Shown here: one piece after another, positions 23,827 to 35,545 of the stretch | Numbering within the stretch: position 1 is the stretch's first letter | Layout of the letters: every line of letters starts with the position of its first letter | NCBI GenBank assembly: GCA_034769895.1 | Contig: CM068367.1 | Span: 692,769,462-692,833,461 of the forward strand | Origin: Magicicada septendecula | Lineage: Eukaryota > Arthropoda > Insecta > Hemiptera > Cicadidae | Direction: 5' to 3' | DNA: 64,000 nucleotides | Notes under the pieces: generated by a model | Told to the model about the DNA's origin: nothing | What the model saw: only the letters and a program-made list of their open reading frames with translations | The model's database searches: none | Program-made: the position numbers and the translations under genes

Positions 23827-25271
23827 ACCAAGTAACCATCCACCATTGAAGAAGAAGGACGGATGTTACAGATAACCGAATGAAGCAAACCAGAAAGGAA
23901 AGAAGAATAAAGGGAAATTACAACCAAACTTCACTGAAAAAATATATTGAAGCCTGAATAACATGTTGAAGCCTGAATATTATTTTGAGAGATACAGTAT
24001 AATAATAATTTTGAAAATGATAATTATGAATATGAAATGAGTGTTAACAAACTACTAATATAATACAATATAATAATGCGTACATACAAAAAGAAGAATA
24101 ATATACGAGAAAGACACCTAACAACTTGGCACATAAAATAATTTCCAAGAGCCAGTCAACAAGTAAATTACCAACTTACCCGTACAATAAAAAAAAAGAA
24201 GAATAATATACGAGACAGACACCCAAAATCTATGGCATAAAAAAAAGTAAATTTCCTAGGGCCAGTCAACATGTAAATACCAGCTTACCCGTACATACAA
24301 AAAGAAGAATAATATACGAGACCGACACCCAAGATCTATGGCATAATAAAATATAATTTCCAAGAGCCAGTCAACAAGTAATTAACAGCTTACCCGTACA
24401 TACAAAAAGAAGAATAATATACGAGACCGACACCCAAGATCTACGGTATGAATTAATATCTCCAAGAGCCAGTCAACAAGTAATTAACAGCTTACCCGTA
24501 CATATACAAGAAAAAGATAATTTACGATGAGATTGAAAAAAGAAAGAGGAAAACAAAAGTGAATGAATTTCATTATAAAATGGATATACAATACATGAGG
24601 CATGAAACCAAAACCAAGTGAGAGCCTATTAAGTGAAATATTACACAGATATGTGGGTAAAGAAGATACAGAAGAATATAAAGTGATATAAAGTGAACTA
24701 ACAGAAGAAAGATTAATTGATACCGAAAAATAATGAACAATACCATACTAAGAAAGATAATCAAGAGAAAATACCAATGAAGAACTGTAAACCGAATTAT
24801 CCTAGAGAAAAATATGAAGATTAAGTTAAGATGAATCAAGAAGAGAAGAATACGATTAAGTATAAACCGCAAGTGCGTGAAGTAATCCCAAGAATGTTTA
24901 TTATTAGTCAGAAGATTGACAACTTTTATATTATATGATATGAATTGACTGAAGAATTATTCCAGCAATCATTTATATTTTGAACAGAGATGATTTACCT
25001 CTGAATTTATTTGATGTTAGTATGGACAGCAGAGAATGAAGGTCAAATGAGCCACTCTGAGCTGCCCCAGCTGAAATGTTAGGGAAATAGGGAACTAAAT
25101 AGTCTAGGGAAGACAGATACAAAGAAAAAAAAATAGTATGATTCATAAAAGAAAATGGAAGGATACAAGAAGAACAGAAGATTCAAAATAAAGAAGAGTA
25201 CAACAATTGATAAATTCTTCATTAATTTAGTATAGGGATTCAGAATTAACCAATTCTTATAGGAAGGCATA
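23827..25271 (+). other. LTR element interior after gag
   Basis: No recognisable protease, reverse transcriptase, RNase H or integrase. It contains a 105-bp tandem repeat at about 24085-24530 (four copies with GAAGAATAATATACGAG and CAGTCAACAAGTAA). The purine-rich TATAGGAAGGCATA just before the 3' LTR is the only polypurine-tract candidate and is weak. The element appears to depend on a partner for replication. Confidence 0.65.
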
Positions 25272-28200
25272 TGTAACGTATCAAAATTATCGTTACATAA
25301 ATATAATATCAAATGCCCACAATAAAAATCTACCATGAACATATCTAAGCCGATATATCTATACACACCAACAAAATGAAAAAACAACACAAAAATGTAG
25401 AAGTCAATCGTATATCCATGGATAAATAATGTTGAAGAAAATAAGCACCGTAGAAGGAAGAAATTATAATTGAATAAATCATCAATATTATCACAAGAGG
25501 AAGAGTGAACCAAGCAACTACGTTAGCAACCAGGGCCCAATAAGTGAGGGAAAGGACCAATAAGTGAGGGAATAGGACCCAATAAGTGAGGGAAAATATC
25601 CGATAAGTGAGGAAAAATATATATAAGAAGAGGAAAAAACCAATATATAAGAAGAGGAAGAATGTATAATAAATAATGAAAATATTTAATAATGAACAAG
25701 AAAACGACATTACCAGTGTGAAGAAGACACGATAAATAAGGAAAGTATTTAATAAATGAAGAAAATACCCAGAAAATAAGAAGATTATACTACCAGTATG
25801 AAGAGTAACAAATAAGTGAATAATGATACCCCAACAAGGAAGAACCTGAAGGAAAACAAGTGACCAAGAACAAAGTATTGACCATATAATAAGCAGCCAC
25901 AGACAATAATAGTGAGTTATTTACAGTGAATTGATTAATACCAAAATACCACGATCTCAAACAAACTAACACAAACAATAAAAGTGTAGTGTTGATAGAA
26001 AGTGAAAATAATAAGTAATAACAATGATATACAACAATCTCAAATAAACAACACAGACAAAAAGTGTATTATTAATGAGACAAAACATATAATAAAGTAA
26101 AACATTATAAATATCACAAGTAAACTGAAATTCAGTACCGTACAAAAAATAATTGCTCAATTATGAAATTAAATGGAACTATTTACCAGTAAATACCATG
26201 ACTGACATTCAATATAGAATCTTTATAAAATCATACATTTAAATATCAGGAGAGTGAAAAGTAAAGCCAATACAGAATGTAATTCATAGTATATAAGAAA
26301 TAAGACAGCATGTATTAGATAAAAAAAAAACAAGCAACCCAAACCAAGTGTAAAAACCCAATGTGTATGTCAATAACCAGTTAGAATTAGATAACAATAT
26401 GTGAACAGATAGTATATAATAGAAGTAAAATAAAGAAAACAATTGTACTAGATAATAGTAATAATCATCATAGTAAATACATATGGAAATAAGCAAGAAA
26501 CTAAACTAATACATATAAGCATTGTTGTCATCCAATAGTATACACATAACCTCAACTGAACAGAATCTGCAACACAGAATCATAAACAACAATTAGAAAA
26601 GCACTGACAAAAGTATTTACATGATGCAACAACAAACTAGAATAAATAATAAACAGAATAAACCCAGTATAAACTAAGGAACACAAATATATACCTTATA
26701 TTGTTTAAACAAATCATAGCCAAATTACCAAACCACAGGGTGACTGACAGAATTACATAAAAAACTCAGTTAAAACTAATCAGGAAGAGGAAAATAGCAT
26801 AACAGTAGTTACAAGAATACTCAATACCTCTTTGAGAACCATTAACAAACATTAAATACATGAATTTATGTAATAATAATAAGAATAAACAATAATACAT
26901 GTCAGATGGAACTAGATGTAAATAACAATCCAACAGAGAATTGTGAATAAGTAGACTGTAGGGAATATTAAATACCCAAGATAAGCTATAGACAAGATCT
27001 AAAGACAAATTAATGGATGAAAATACATCCCTAATACCAAACTAATAATAAAACAAGAGTGTCAATGTGACAGGACACATAACATGGTATAATAAAACCA
27101 CTCGATGTAAATAAACGAAGCTATATTGATAAATACTAAGCTGCACAAAGGGTGTAGTATCGTTTGATATACAAACCAAGGACAAAAGAATTGTATTAGA
27201 ATAATATATATATATTAGAACTGATAAGAAATAATGCCAGGACATTGAAGGCCTACTCGCCTGAAAATGCATTATAAATATTGTAAATATTTAGTATTTA
27301 AGGAATAGTTGATAAGATATAATGACTTTAACTATTAACAGTGAGTGATATAAGTATCATGTGATACTATAAAGTGGAAAAAACTTATATTTAAATAAGA
27401 ACCACAAAAAGTGCATCGACGAAAGGGTAAATAAGTTAATCATGGACGGAATTAGTGCTTGAGTGGACTCAAAATAAAGAGCAGAGCATCCGAAATAACG
27501 TGATACCCTTAGATTCCAAATCAGAGATGTATTAACAAAGTTATAAACAATCCTAATTTTTCAATCAATTCCAAAAGAATTGATAGCATCGTTTTCGTAA
27601 TCTCAAACCCAAAACCAGATGCTTAGAAATAAAATTTCTTAATTTATTATGACATTTGGGTACAAGATTAATCGATTTCCAGCCAATAAGAAATGCTGAT
27701 TTCAGCAGACGCCGATTGAGGCAGCGAGGGAGAGCATCATTAAGAAACTGATCGTCAACACTGACAGAACGTGTCTTCGACGAAAGTATTTTTTCAAAAT
27801 GTGTGTGTTCCCCCAGTTAGTAAACAGTTGCATCTAACCTAACTTAGATGTTAATAACCTTAAACGTGTGGAGTGTAATCAGTGATATGAAATAGTGAAA
27901 TATACCATTGCCAGTGTATAATATCGGCAATGATGAGTGAAATAATAAGGGAGTATTTAGAATTAGCGACATTTAAATGAATTTTAAATGATTATCGAAT
28001 AATAAATTTTTGTGTTGATACCACGTTAGTCAAGTACATTTGTATGTGACTAACCTCAATAATGATTATTAATTAACAAATTATTGAACAAAAGTTCTCA
28101 GTTTTATTTATTATATAAAATATTATTAATTTTAAAAACGAGTTGCAAATTATATCACTACTTAACCTATACTGATGTAAACATAAATAGATGCTGATTT

Positions 28201-29404
28201 GACTATAACTATAACGAAAAATAATTCGATTGTCAACAATAAGTGAGAACCGTCAATAGGGTTAATAAATAATAAATGTATCATTAACAAATATTATGTG
28301 TAATTATAAGGTTCTAATGAAGTCAATTTAAATATTTTTAATAATTAACCTAGAGGAATTGTCACTCTAACCTACCTGCTATTAAAGGGTACACAGATAA
28401 TGCAGTGCTGTGCTTTCAAACCAAGAAAGCCTAAATATTCTTAATTGCACTGAGATGATAAATTAATCATTAGATTTTATTTTTTATAACCATTCAAGGA
28501 ATTTTATTCCGATATACAACAATTTTAATCGTATCACACGTACCATATCATAACCTGCAAAGTTAAAAGCAGGCATGCCTGATACGATAGTTTCCAATAT
28601 TATAATTAAACTTTTTTCTAATTTTGTAATCACTCTCCATAATACGTTATTGTCGTATTTAAGCATTTTTGTAGCCAGTATCTTGTATACTAAAAGAATT
28701 CACGATTTTTGGTAATTATAAATAACAAAACTCTAACAAAACCAGGTTAGAATAGTATGATATAAAGAATCAGTGTTACCAGCCCTGAGATTTAAGAATC
28801 TCTGTAACGAGTTAAATTGTTTTTGATGTTTTATGGAATGTTTTAAAGGGTTTTAAATGAAATTTAATTATTGTTAATAAACTACCATTTTACTTATAAA
28901 CGAGTCAGTCCGTCATTTCAAGGTAGATTGTAATAACGACAAATAACAGAGCATTTATTTTACAAAGTGGCAGTACGGTGAACAAGCGGCCAAGATTTGA
29001 ATAATTACAAAACAGAATCAAATGCAAACAACTTTATTTACCTTATATCTACATACACACCAGTGATAAATGTTGTATGAACTGTGTTATGTTATTTTTA
29101 GTGTATCACAGGAAGAAGGAATCTACTTCGGAAGGTTGACACCGATAAGTAAGTGGTAAGTGACAGGTAAACTCACCAGTGTTCGAGAAGAAAATTTAAA
29201 CATTTTTTAAGCTTTCCAAACTTTTTTGAGCTAAATAATAATAATTATTTACAACATCTGTACACATAAACTCATAGTATTACAATGTGACGAATCCAAC
29301 GTGTGGCAAATTAACAATACTCAAAAATAATTGGTTGTATTACAACGTGACACTCCATCACGGGGCTTGAACAACGTAAACAGGATCAACAAAGATTAGT
29401 TATA
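25272..29404 (+). repeat. 3' LTR, 4,133 bp
   Basis: Near-identical direct copy of the 5' LTR, with the same start and end, including the minisatellite (25530-25614) and both internal fossil primer-site motifs (29288, 29348). Small differences such as loss of a GTATA near 28113 and single-base changes are scattered through it. Confidence 0.92.
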
Positions 29405-30480
29405 GTGTGAGGTGTGATATGTTCGAATAATGCATGTGATTTGAATTGCGTCTGTTCGTTTAGCATGCCGTTTTTATTTGTTTTCATGTGTTTGTATATT
29501 TCCAATTGTTCTAGAGTGTCTAGTTTTCGGCCTTTTGTGTGTACATGTAGAATGTTCATGTTATGGTCGATGTTTTTGTATATGTGGTGTGCTTCAATGA
29601 GGTTCAATGAGGTGGTTTGCAAAGGTGGATTCTGTAGTGGAGTGGAGTGCCTTTGTGTGTTCAATGTTTCTTTGTTTGAAGCTACGTTCTTGTCTGGCCT
29701 ATGTAGAATTTGTTGCAATCTGAGCAATTTAGTTTGTAAACACCAGGAAGATTGAATTTGTTTTGTGCTTTGTGAGTGTGTTTTGATAATGTTTGTTCTG
29801 TTTTGTTAGTAGTTTTGTAAGCGATTTTGTATCCTGCTTTTTTGAATTTGTGGGCTATTTTTTCAGTTTGTTTGTTGATGTATGTTAGTGTTATGAATTT
29901 GTTGTTTTCTGTCTTTATCTGTTGTTTGTTTTGTGTAGGAGTTTATTGACTATTGTTCTGTCGTATCCGTTGGATTCTGCTAGATATTTTATTGTATTTA
30001 GTTCGTCTTTGTAGTCTTTTTCATCTAGTGGGATGTTGTTAACTCTATGTATCATGGTTCTGAAGGCAGCTAGTTTGTGTTGTATTGGGTGATTGGAGGA
30101 GTTGTGTATTAGTGTGTCAGTTGTAGTTGGGTTTCTGTATATACTGAATTTGTGCCTGTGTTGAAGTTTTGTGATGGAGAGGTCTAAGAAGTTTATGCTA
30201 TTTTTGTGTTTGTATTCGGCAGTAAAGGTTATGTTTTTATGTATTTTGTTTAAGTGCATTAGTAATTGTTCACATTGTCTTTTGTTACCCCTGTATAGTA
30301 TTAGAATGTCATCAATGTATCTGTGCCAATATAGTATTTAATGTGAGTGTCTGTCATTGTTTGTGAGGATTTTTGTTTTTTCTAAGTGTTGGAAGAAGAC
30401 TTCTGCTAGAATGCTGCATATGGGTGAGCCCATGGATAGACCATCATTCTGTGTGTAGAATTTATTGTTATATGTAAAGT
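29405..30480 (-). pseudogene. Penelope-like element, inverted arm
   Basis: Minus-strand copy of the last part of a Penelope-like polyprotein. From the head-to-head joint it starts within the reverse transcriptase (QNDGL.MGSPICS, WHRYIDDILIL), continues through the 30259-29915 frame (NSINFLDLSITKL, LAAFRTMIHRVN, DEKDYKDELN) and reaches the GIY-YIG region with frame changes (29760-29386; HTKGRKLDTLEQLEIYKH). Its 3' end is at 16970-16748, separated by the LTR element. Frameshifts and stops make it inactive. Confidence 0.88.
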
Positions 30481-32260
30481 AGTTTTCTTTTGCGATAACA
30501 AGAACCACAACTCAGAAATACACACAGCCATCAAACTGAGAGAAAAGGCACACAAAAACAACATCACATTAGTAAAAGCAGACAAAGGCAACACGACAGT
30601 AATCATCTCCACTGACGACCTACACAACAAAGTACAAAACTTCATGGAACAAAACAACATCACAGAACTAAAACATGACCCCACCTACAGATACCAAAAC
30701 ACAGTAAAACAACTAATCGACAAAGCCAAACACATAATGACACACAAACAAAAGCCCTACATGAGACAAATCCGACCATCAGCCCCTACCCTCCAAGCGC
30801 TTCCCAAAATCCGTAAAGAAGAAATTCCGATCTGCCCCATTATCAATTACCGCAATGCCCCTGCATACCAACTCGCAAAACATCTAGACAAAATTATCAG
30901 ACAACACACACAACTAGACAACAACATTGCAGTAAAAAACAACACAGACCTAGTAACAAAAATAAAAGACATACACATCCTCCATAATGCCATATTAGCC
31001 TCCTTTGACATTAAAAACCTGTACACAAACATCCCCATTTCTGAAACAATCACCATCCTACAAAACAGACTCAACCAGAACAACACACCAGACAAACTTA
31101 TCAACGAAATAACAGAAACTCTGAACATTATCATAAAACAAAACTACTTTATATATAACAGTACATTCTATACACAGAATGATGGTCTACCCATGGGCTC
31201 ACCCATATGCAGCATTCTAGCAGAAGTCTTCTTCCAACACTTAGAAAAAACAAAAATCCTCACAAACAATGACAGACACTCACATAAAATACTATATTGG
31301 CACAGATACATTGATGACATTCTAATACTATACAGGGGTAACAAAAGACAATGTGAACAATTACTAATGCACATAAACAAAATACATTAAATCATAACCT
31401 TTACTGCCGAATACGAACACAACAATAGCATAAACTTCTTAGACCTCTCCATCACAAAACTTCAACACAGGAACAAATTCAGTATATACAGAAAACCGAT
31501 TACAACTGACACACTAATACACAACTCCTCCAATCACCCAATACAACACAAACTAGCTGCCTTCAGAACCATGATACATAGAGTTAACAACATCCCCCTA
31601 GATGAAAAAGACTACAAAGACGAACTAAACACAATAAAATATCTAGCAGAATCCAACGGATATGACTGAACAATAGTCAATAAACTCCTACACAAAACAA
31701 ACAACAGATAAATACAGAATACAACAAATTCATAACACTAACATACATCAACAAACAAACTGAAAAAATAGCCCACAAATTCAAAAAAGCAGGATACAAA
31801 ATCGCTTACAAAACTACTAACAAAACAGAACACACACTATCAAAACATGCACACAAAGCACAAAACAAATTCGATCTTCCTGGTGTTTACAAACTAAATT
31901 GCTCAGATTGCAACAAATTTTACATAGGCCAGACAGGACGTAGCTTCAAACAAAGATACATTGAACACGCAAAGGCACTCCACTCCACTACAGAATCCAC
32001 CTTTGTAAACCACCTCATTGAAGCAAACCACACATACAAAAACATCGACAATACATGAACATTCTACATGTACACACAAAAGGCCGAAAACTAGACACTC
32101 TAGAACAATTGAAAATATACAAACACACGAAAACAAATAAAAACTACATCCTAAACGAACAGACGCAATTCAAATCACACACATTATTCGAACATATCAC
32201 ACCTCACACACACAACATCGATATTTCGAAAATCGATTTCGTCACCAACAACTAGACGAA
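30481..32260 (+). pseudogene. Penelope-like RT and GIY-YIG, plus arm
   Basis: The reverse transcriptase frame is open from about 30498 to a TAA at 31388-31390. It shows NITLVKADKGNTTVI, FDIKNLYTNIPISETI, DGLPMGSPICSILAEVFFQ and the active-site YIDD, typical of Penelope-like enzymes (related to telomerase). Downstream, beyond two more stops, the GIY-YIG domain reads GVYKLNCSDCNKFYIGQTGR with FKQRYIEH and NHLIEANHTY, interrupted by a TGA near 32056, and ends near 32255. The known role is target-primed insertion using the GIY-YIG nuclease. The start of the protein is missing because the arm begins at the inverted joint. Confidence 0.93.
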
Positions 32261-32275
32261 CAATGCTACCAGCGG

Positions 32276-32320
32276 CAACTTCTGAAGAAGCTTTTTAAAA
32301 GTGAAAACCGGTTCAGGTTG
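32276..32320 (+). ncRNA. hammerhead ribozyme motif, right arm
   Basis: 45-nt candidate. Helix I strand CAACTT (32276-32281), CTGAAGA (32282-32288), helix II GCTTT/AAAGT with a 3-nt loop, GAAA (32303-32306), helix III AACCGGTT (32306-32313), cleavage C at 32314, closing strand AGGTTG (32315-32320). The invariant bases C3, U4, G5, A6, G8, A9, G12, A13 and A14 are all present. One extra base before helix II is unusual. Because helix III is a perfect palindrome with no loop, cleavage would probably need two RNA copies pairing, as reported for other short-stem hammerheads. Confidence 0.68.
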
Positions 32321-32572
32321 TAAGGTAAAGCTTTTACGTTTTTACCCATAAAAAGTTTTGTGTTCTGAGTCGTAGTGAAATAATTATATTTAGATATTTA
32401 TTCAAGTTAAAAGCAAAATGGTTTAGAAACATTGGACTGTTTTCCTCTCATTTATATGCCTATAATTTACTCGTCCTATAATTTTTTCTGCATTTTTTCT
32501 CCCTCCCCCACATACAGTTTACCATATTAATTACACACCATACATTGCTATTTAAACATTATAACAACTAAC

Positions 32573-32730
32573 TTGTAGTGTTAAATCCAGATTAGCAATA
32601 TACTTGCCAACAGTGAAGAAAAGCTTGTCTGAACATGGTACATCCTTAAATAATATTCCATCTTCATAGGTGAGAAGCCGTACTATATGAGCACTATCTG
32701 AATCTGGAATGAGAGTTTCAAAATTTAATT
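32573..32730 (-). CDS. HYKK: hydroxylysine kinase, internal exon
   Basis: 158-bp exon on the minus strand. Preferred acceptor AG at 32732-32731; donor GTTAGT after CAA at 32573. An alternative acceptor at 32705-32704 would shorten it and break the phase. The peptide contains SDSAHIVRLLTYEDG and FFTVGKYIANLDLTLQ, aligning with human HYKK around SYLVRLLTYLPG and LYEIGKLAAKLDKTLQ. This is the part of the N-terminal half leading into the inter-lobe helices of the APH fold. It accepts the phase-1 base from 45998 to make a lysine codon and leaves in phase 0 for the exon at 12490. The 20-kb intron that follows contains the hAT and Penelope/LTR stacks. Confidence 0.85.
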
Positions 32731-32735
32731 CTTTG

Positions 32736-34834
32736 CTTTTTAAAAGTTATTGATCTGGGTTAAAGCAACTGTCTGTTAAGCAACACAATAATTTTTTAAT
32801 CTTATTTTGTGTGACCAGTTCAACATGAAATGTGATATCTGTAGTTTGCCTGTTATGAAGTGTTCACATACAACTGTCATATTCAATTATATATATTATA
32901 CATTATTTTTTTACTTGAATCATGTTGTTTTTCTTGATGAATTAAATTATGAATGATATAACTGCACTTATTAGAATATACAAGTGTTTGTATTTACGAG
33001 ACATATGTCTGAAATATCTTATGGACATTTAAGGAGATGTTTTACTATAAGGAATGTGGCATTAACTGGTCATGGGAGTAAAAGGACAGCACTTGAAACA
33101 TGCCTTACAAGAAAGTGAAAAGGCTTGAAGTGCACGATAAATTATCAATGAATAAAAAAAAAAAACAAATAGATAGTATGAGGCGATTATAAAATATGGT
33201 TTTCATATTATTATTTTGTTGACAAAGAATATGTTGGAACTGGTATGTCATTTAGACTTTGAGAAATGTTATTTGGGTAATATATTTATGGAAACACATG
33301 TGTCGTAAAACTCAAAAAGAGAACAAAGCTGTGAAGCTAATATCCTTGTGGTTATATTTTAAAACATTTCGTGTATCATTTGACATATTCCATATTGTAT
33401 TCATTAATGAAACATCCAAATTTTAAATACATTTTATAAAAGAAAAATCTTCCCTTTTTTAGATTATACTGTATTCTATTGGTTAAAAAATAAAATGTAA
33501 GTAAATTATCTGTGGTCACAAAGAAATCTTCTTTTTTTAAGGACATATGTAATTGAATCTGTTGAAAATAAGGTAACAAAAAAAGATTTACACTGGGTTA
33601 ATAGTATTAACAAGATTGAATGGTATAAAGGGATCTTTAGTGCTGTATTAAATATTGCAATGGAATATCGCAGAAATGGTATTTATAGCTAGGACTACAT
33701 GCTTTATACCAATTTATGACGTTATAGACATGTTTGTTAAGAAATGGGTAGTTAACTGTTGTATGCCAAAATGCCCATAAATATATTTTCTGTCATGTCA
33801 AGTGCGAATTTAGTGCGCGAGTGCGCGTGTTATTCGTATTTACATTAATAACTCTGGTATAAATTAATGTATTGAATTGAGACTTGGACAGCTCATACTT
33901 CTAAATTAGTGCTACATTTTTCTTATGTTAAAAACTCAAAATATATTATTTTAATATGTATTTTTTAACAGAATTCATCTTTCTAAAGAATCCTTATCTT
34001 CTGAAAGTCATAAAACTTTTAGATAAAATTTATACTCATATAAAAAGTCAGCTATAAAAATATAATAATCTCATAATAATCTTCTTAATTAATTAATAAT
34101 AAACATTTGGAAATTCTTTACATTGTTGCTTTTATATTTAATTAATCCTATCTTTTATACTTTGTGATTCCATTTTATTTTCCTTAAACATTTTCTCTGA
34201 TAATAATTCTGACAGTCATTATTTGTAATTAGTTTTGCTCTTCTTTCTTGTTGTGATAATAACGCTAAGTATCATTTCTTCATTTGTTCTTCTAATTCCA
34301 AGACTTGCTAACTTGTAATTGTTTTGATTATTACTATTACTGAATTTCAGTGTAGTTACAGTCAATAACTCAACCATTGTTTTTCTTATCTTATTTCATT
34401 ATTTTGTCTGGTTATATTTCAATGAATTATGTTGATAAACATTTTTTCTTGTTCTCTTTAATATTATATTGGTCATAATCAATCGTTTATTGTGGTTGTT
34501 CATTTCACTTGGCAATGCGGTAGGTATTTTAGGTCATATTATTTTTCTTTTACTATTTTGCATAGGTACTTTTGATATAATAAATTTTTATCTTGGGGGT
34601 TTCATTATTCCTGATTTATAATATTTCTTCGTAGACATGTAGTAATATTTCTGGTTTTCTTCTGTAATCATTTCTTCTGTTTGTCATTAACTCTTCTTAA
34701 TACCTTCTTCATAACTATATAGTAAGTCGTACTTACTTCCTTTTGAATGCTGTGTTCTCTATTTATATAATATTGTTCAAAAAATTCTTTTTAATTCCAA
34801 GTGTTTTCTCTTCAAAATTGGTAATAAGTTGTTC
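32736..34834. other. intron, AT-rich, no gene seen
   Basis: AT-rich host intron sequence, including A runs near 33151. The segment from about 33900 on may be the 3' part of the minus-strand LTR element, but no second LTR copy could be recognised. Confidence 0.45.
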
Positions 34835-35079
34835 TTATTTTATTTTAGGATTTAGTGGTTTTTCTTCATAATATTTTTTTATAGACTCCTGATTATATGT
34901 TCCCTTGATCTTTTTCGTGATAGGGTTCATTATTTCATAGGTATTATTATTATTATTTTTTGTTATCACATATGGTCCAGTATATAATAATAATAATTTT
35001 TTCGTTATTCCTTCTAGTGTGCTGGGTAACTCCCTGTTTCTTATTAATATTTTCTCGCCAATTTAGTACTTTATTGGTT
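34835..35079 (-). pseudogene. integrase C-terminal tail of LTR element
   Basis: Open minus-strand stretch without an ATG. IGEKILIRNRELPS is followed by KKLLLLYTGPYVITK, NTYEIMNP and YNQESIKKYYEE before the stop at 34835. This has the form of the C-terminal DNA-binding end of a gypsy integrase (GDLVLVRxHxLSS ... LYxGPYxI). It follows the protease directly, so reverse transcriptase, RNase H and the integrase core have been lost. Confidence 0.65.
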
Positions 35080-35127
35080 TTGGATTATTCCTTTCATATT
35101 TCTTTTTCTTCGTTTCTGCCTTTTCCA

Positions 35128-35545
35128 TTATACGGTTATATTATTATTGGTAAGATCGAGCGATACTTGTTTTTTAACTGTTTTATTTTGCCGTCCAGTG
35201 GCTCTGATAATTATCACATTATTAACAGGTAAGGTAGGTATAGGCAACTGGCCTTCTTGCTGTATTTTTTCCAGTTCAGTACTATCTATCAACGAGATGT
35301 TGGATCCAGTATCTATCATTATTGTGGATTGTATTCCATTTAATTTGGCTGTTACATATATAATTTCATTATTACTATTACTGTGTACATGATTATTATC
35401 CTCTTCCAATAAATCTTCTCTAATATTTTTTAAATAGTGGTTATTGATTATAGTTATGGTATTATTATTCGTAGTTTTCTTTACAAGTCGTGGTTCCCCA
35501 AGATTACGGTTCAGTGAAGGGTATTCTTCATTTTCACTGCCTCTA
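35128..35545 (-). pseudogene. LTR element aspartic protease
   Basis: Open frame upstream and through 35409-35128 with the active-site motif MIDTGSNISLID, preceded by IIYVTAKLNG and followed by NNVIIIRATGRQNK, which fits a retropepsin. The DTG catalytic triad and the flap-side ATGR stretch are present. It is read after the gag stop on the same strand, so it is probably a fragment of a once continuous pol. Confidence 0.8.

Larger units (their letters stand above)
16971..29404 (+). mobile_element. LTR retrotransposon with 4.1-kb LTRs
   Basis: Direct repeats at 16971-21110 and 25272-29404 begin TGTAACG and end GTTATA, and flank a 4.16-kb interior. The target duplication is GTGT: the left flank ends GTGTGTGT, the right flank begins GTGTGAGG. 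Removing the element and one GTGT restores the GTGTGTGTGAGG of the intact Penelope copy near 32205. The interior has a primer-binding-site-like TGGCGTCCAAC three bases after the LTR and a gag-like gene, but no reverse transcriptase was recognised. The LTRs differ by scattered single bases and small indels (4,140 versus 4,133 bp), so the insertion is fairly recent. It inserted into the Penelope-like element and was itself entered by another. Confidence 0.9.
16748..32392. mobile_element. Penelope-like inverted dimer, split by LTR element
   Basis: The outer limits are set by GATATTTATTCA at 16736-16747 and again at 32393-32404, a 12-bp target duplication. Without the LTR element nested at 16971-29404 the insertion is about 3.2 kb. 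It consists of two facing partial copies: a minus-strand copy (16748-16970 plus 29405-30480) and a plus-strand copy (30481-32392), joined head to head at about 30480. About 165 bp of each outer end match as inverted repeats, including CGACTCNGAACACAAAACTT and a hammerhead motif. Inverted or tandem partial dimers are a known habit of Penelope-like elements. Confidence 0.9.

Noticed and set aside
30481-31390. Bacterial retron or diversity-generating reverse transcriptase, suggested by the YIDD motif
   Set aside because: The following GIY-YIG domain, target duplication and terminal repeats identify a Penelope-like element.
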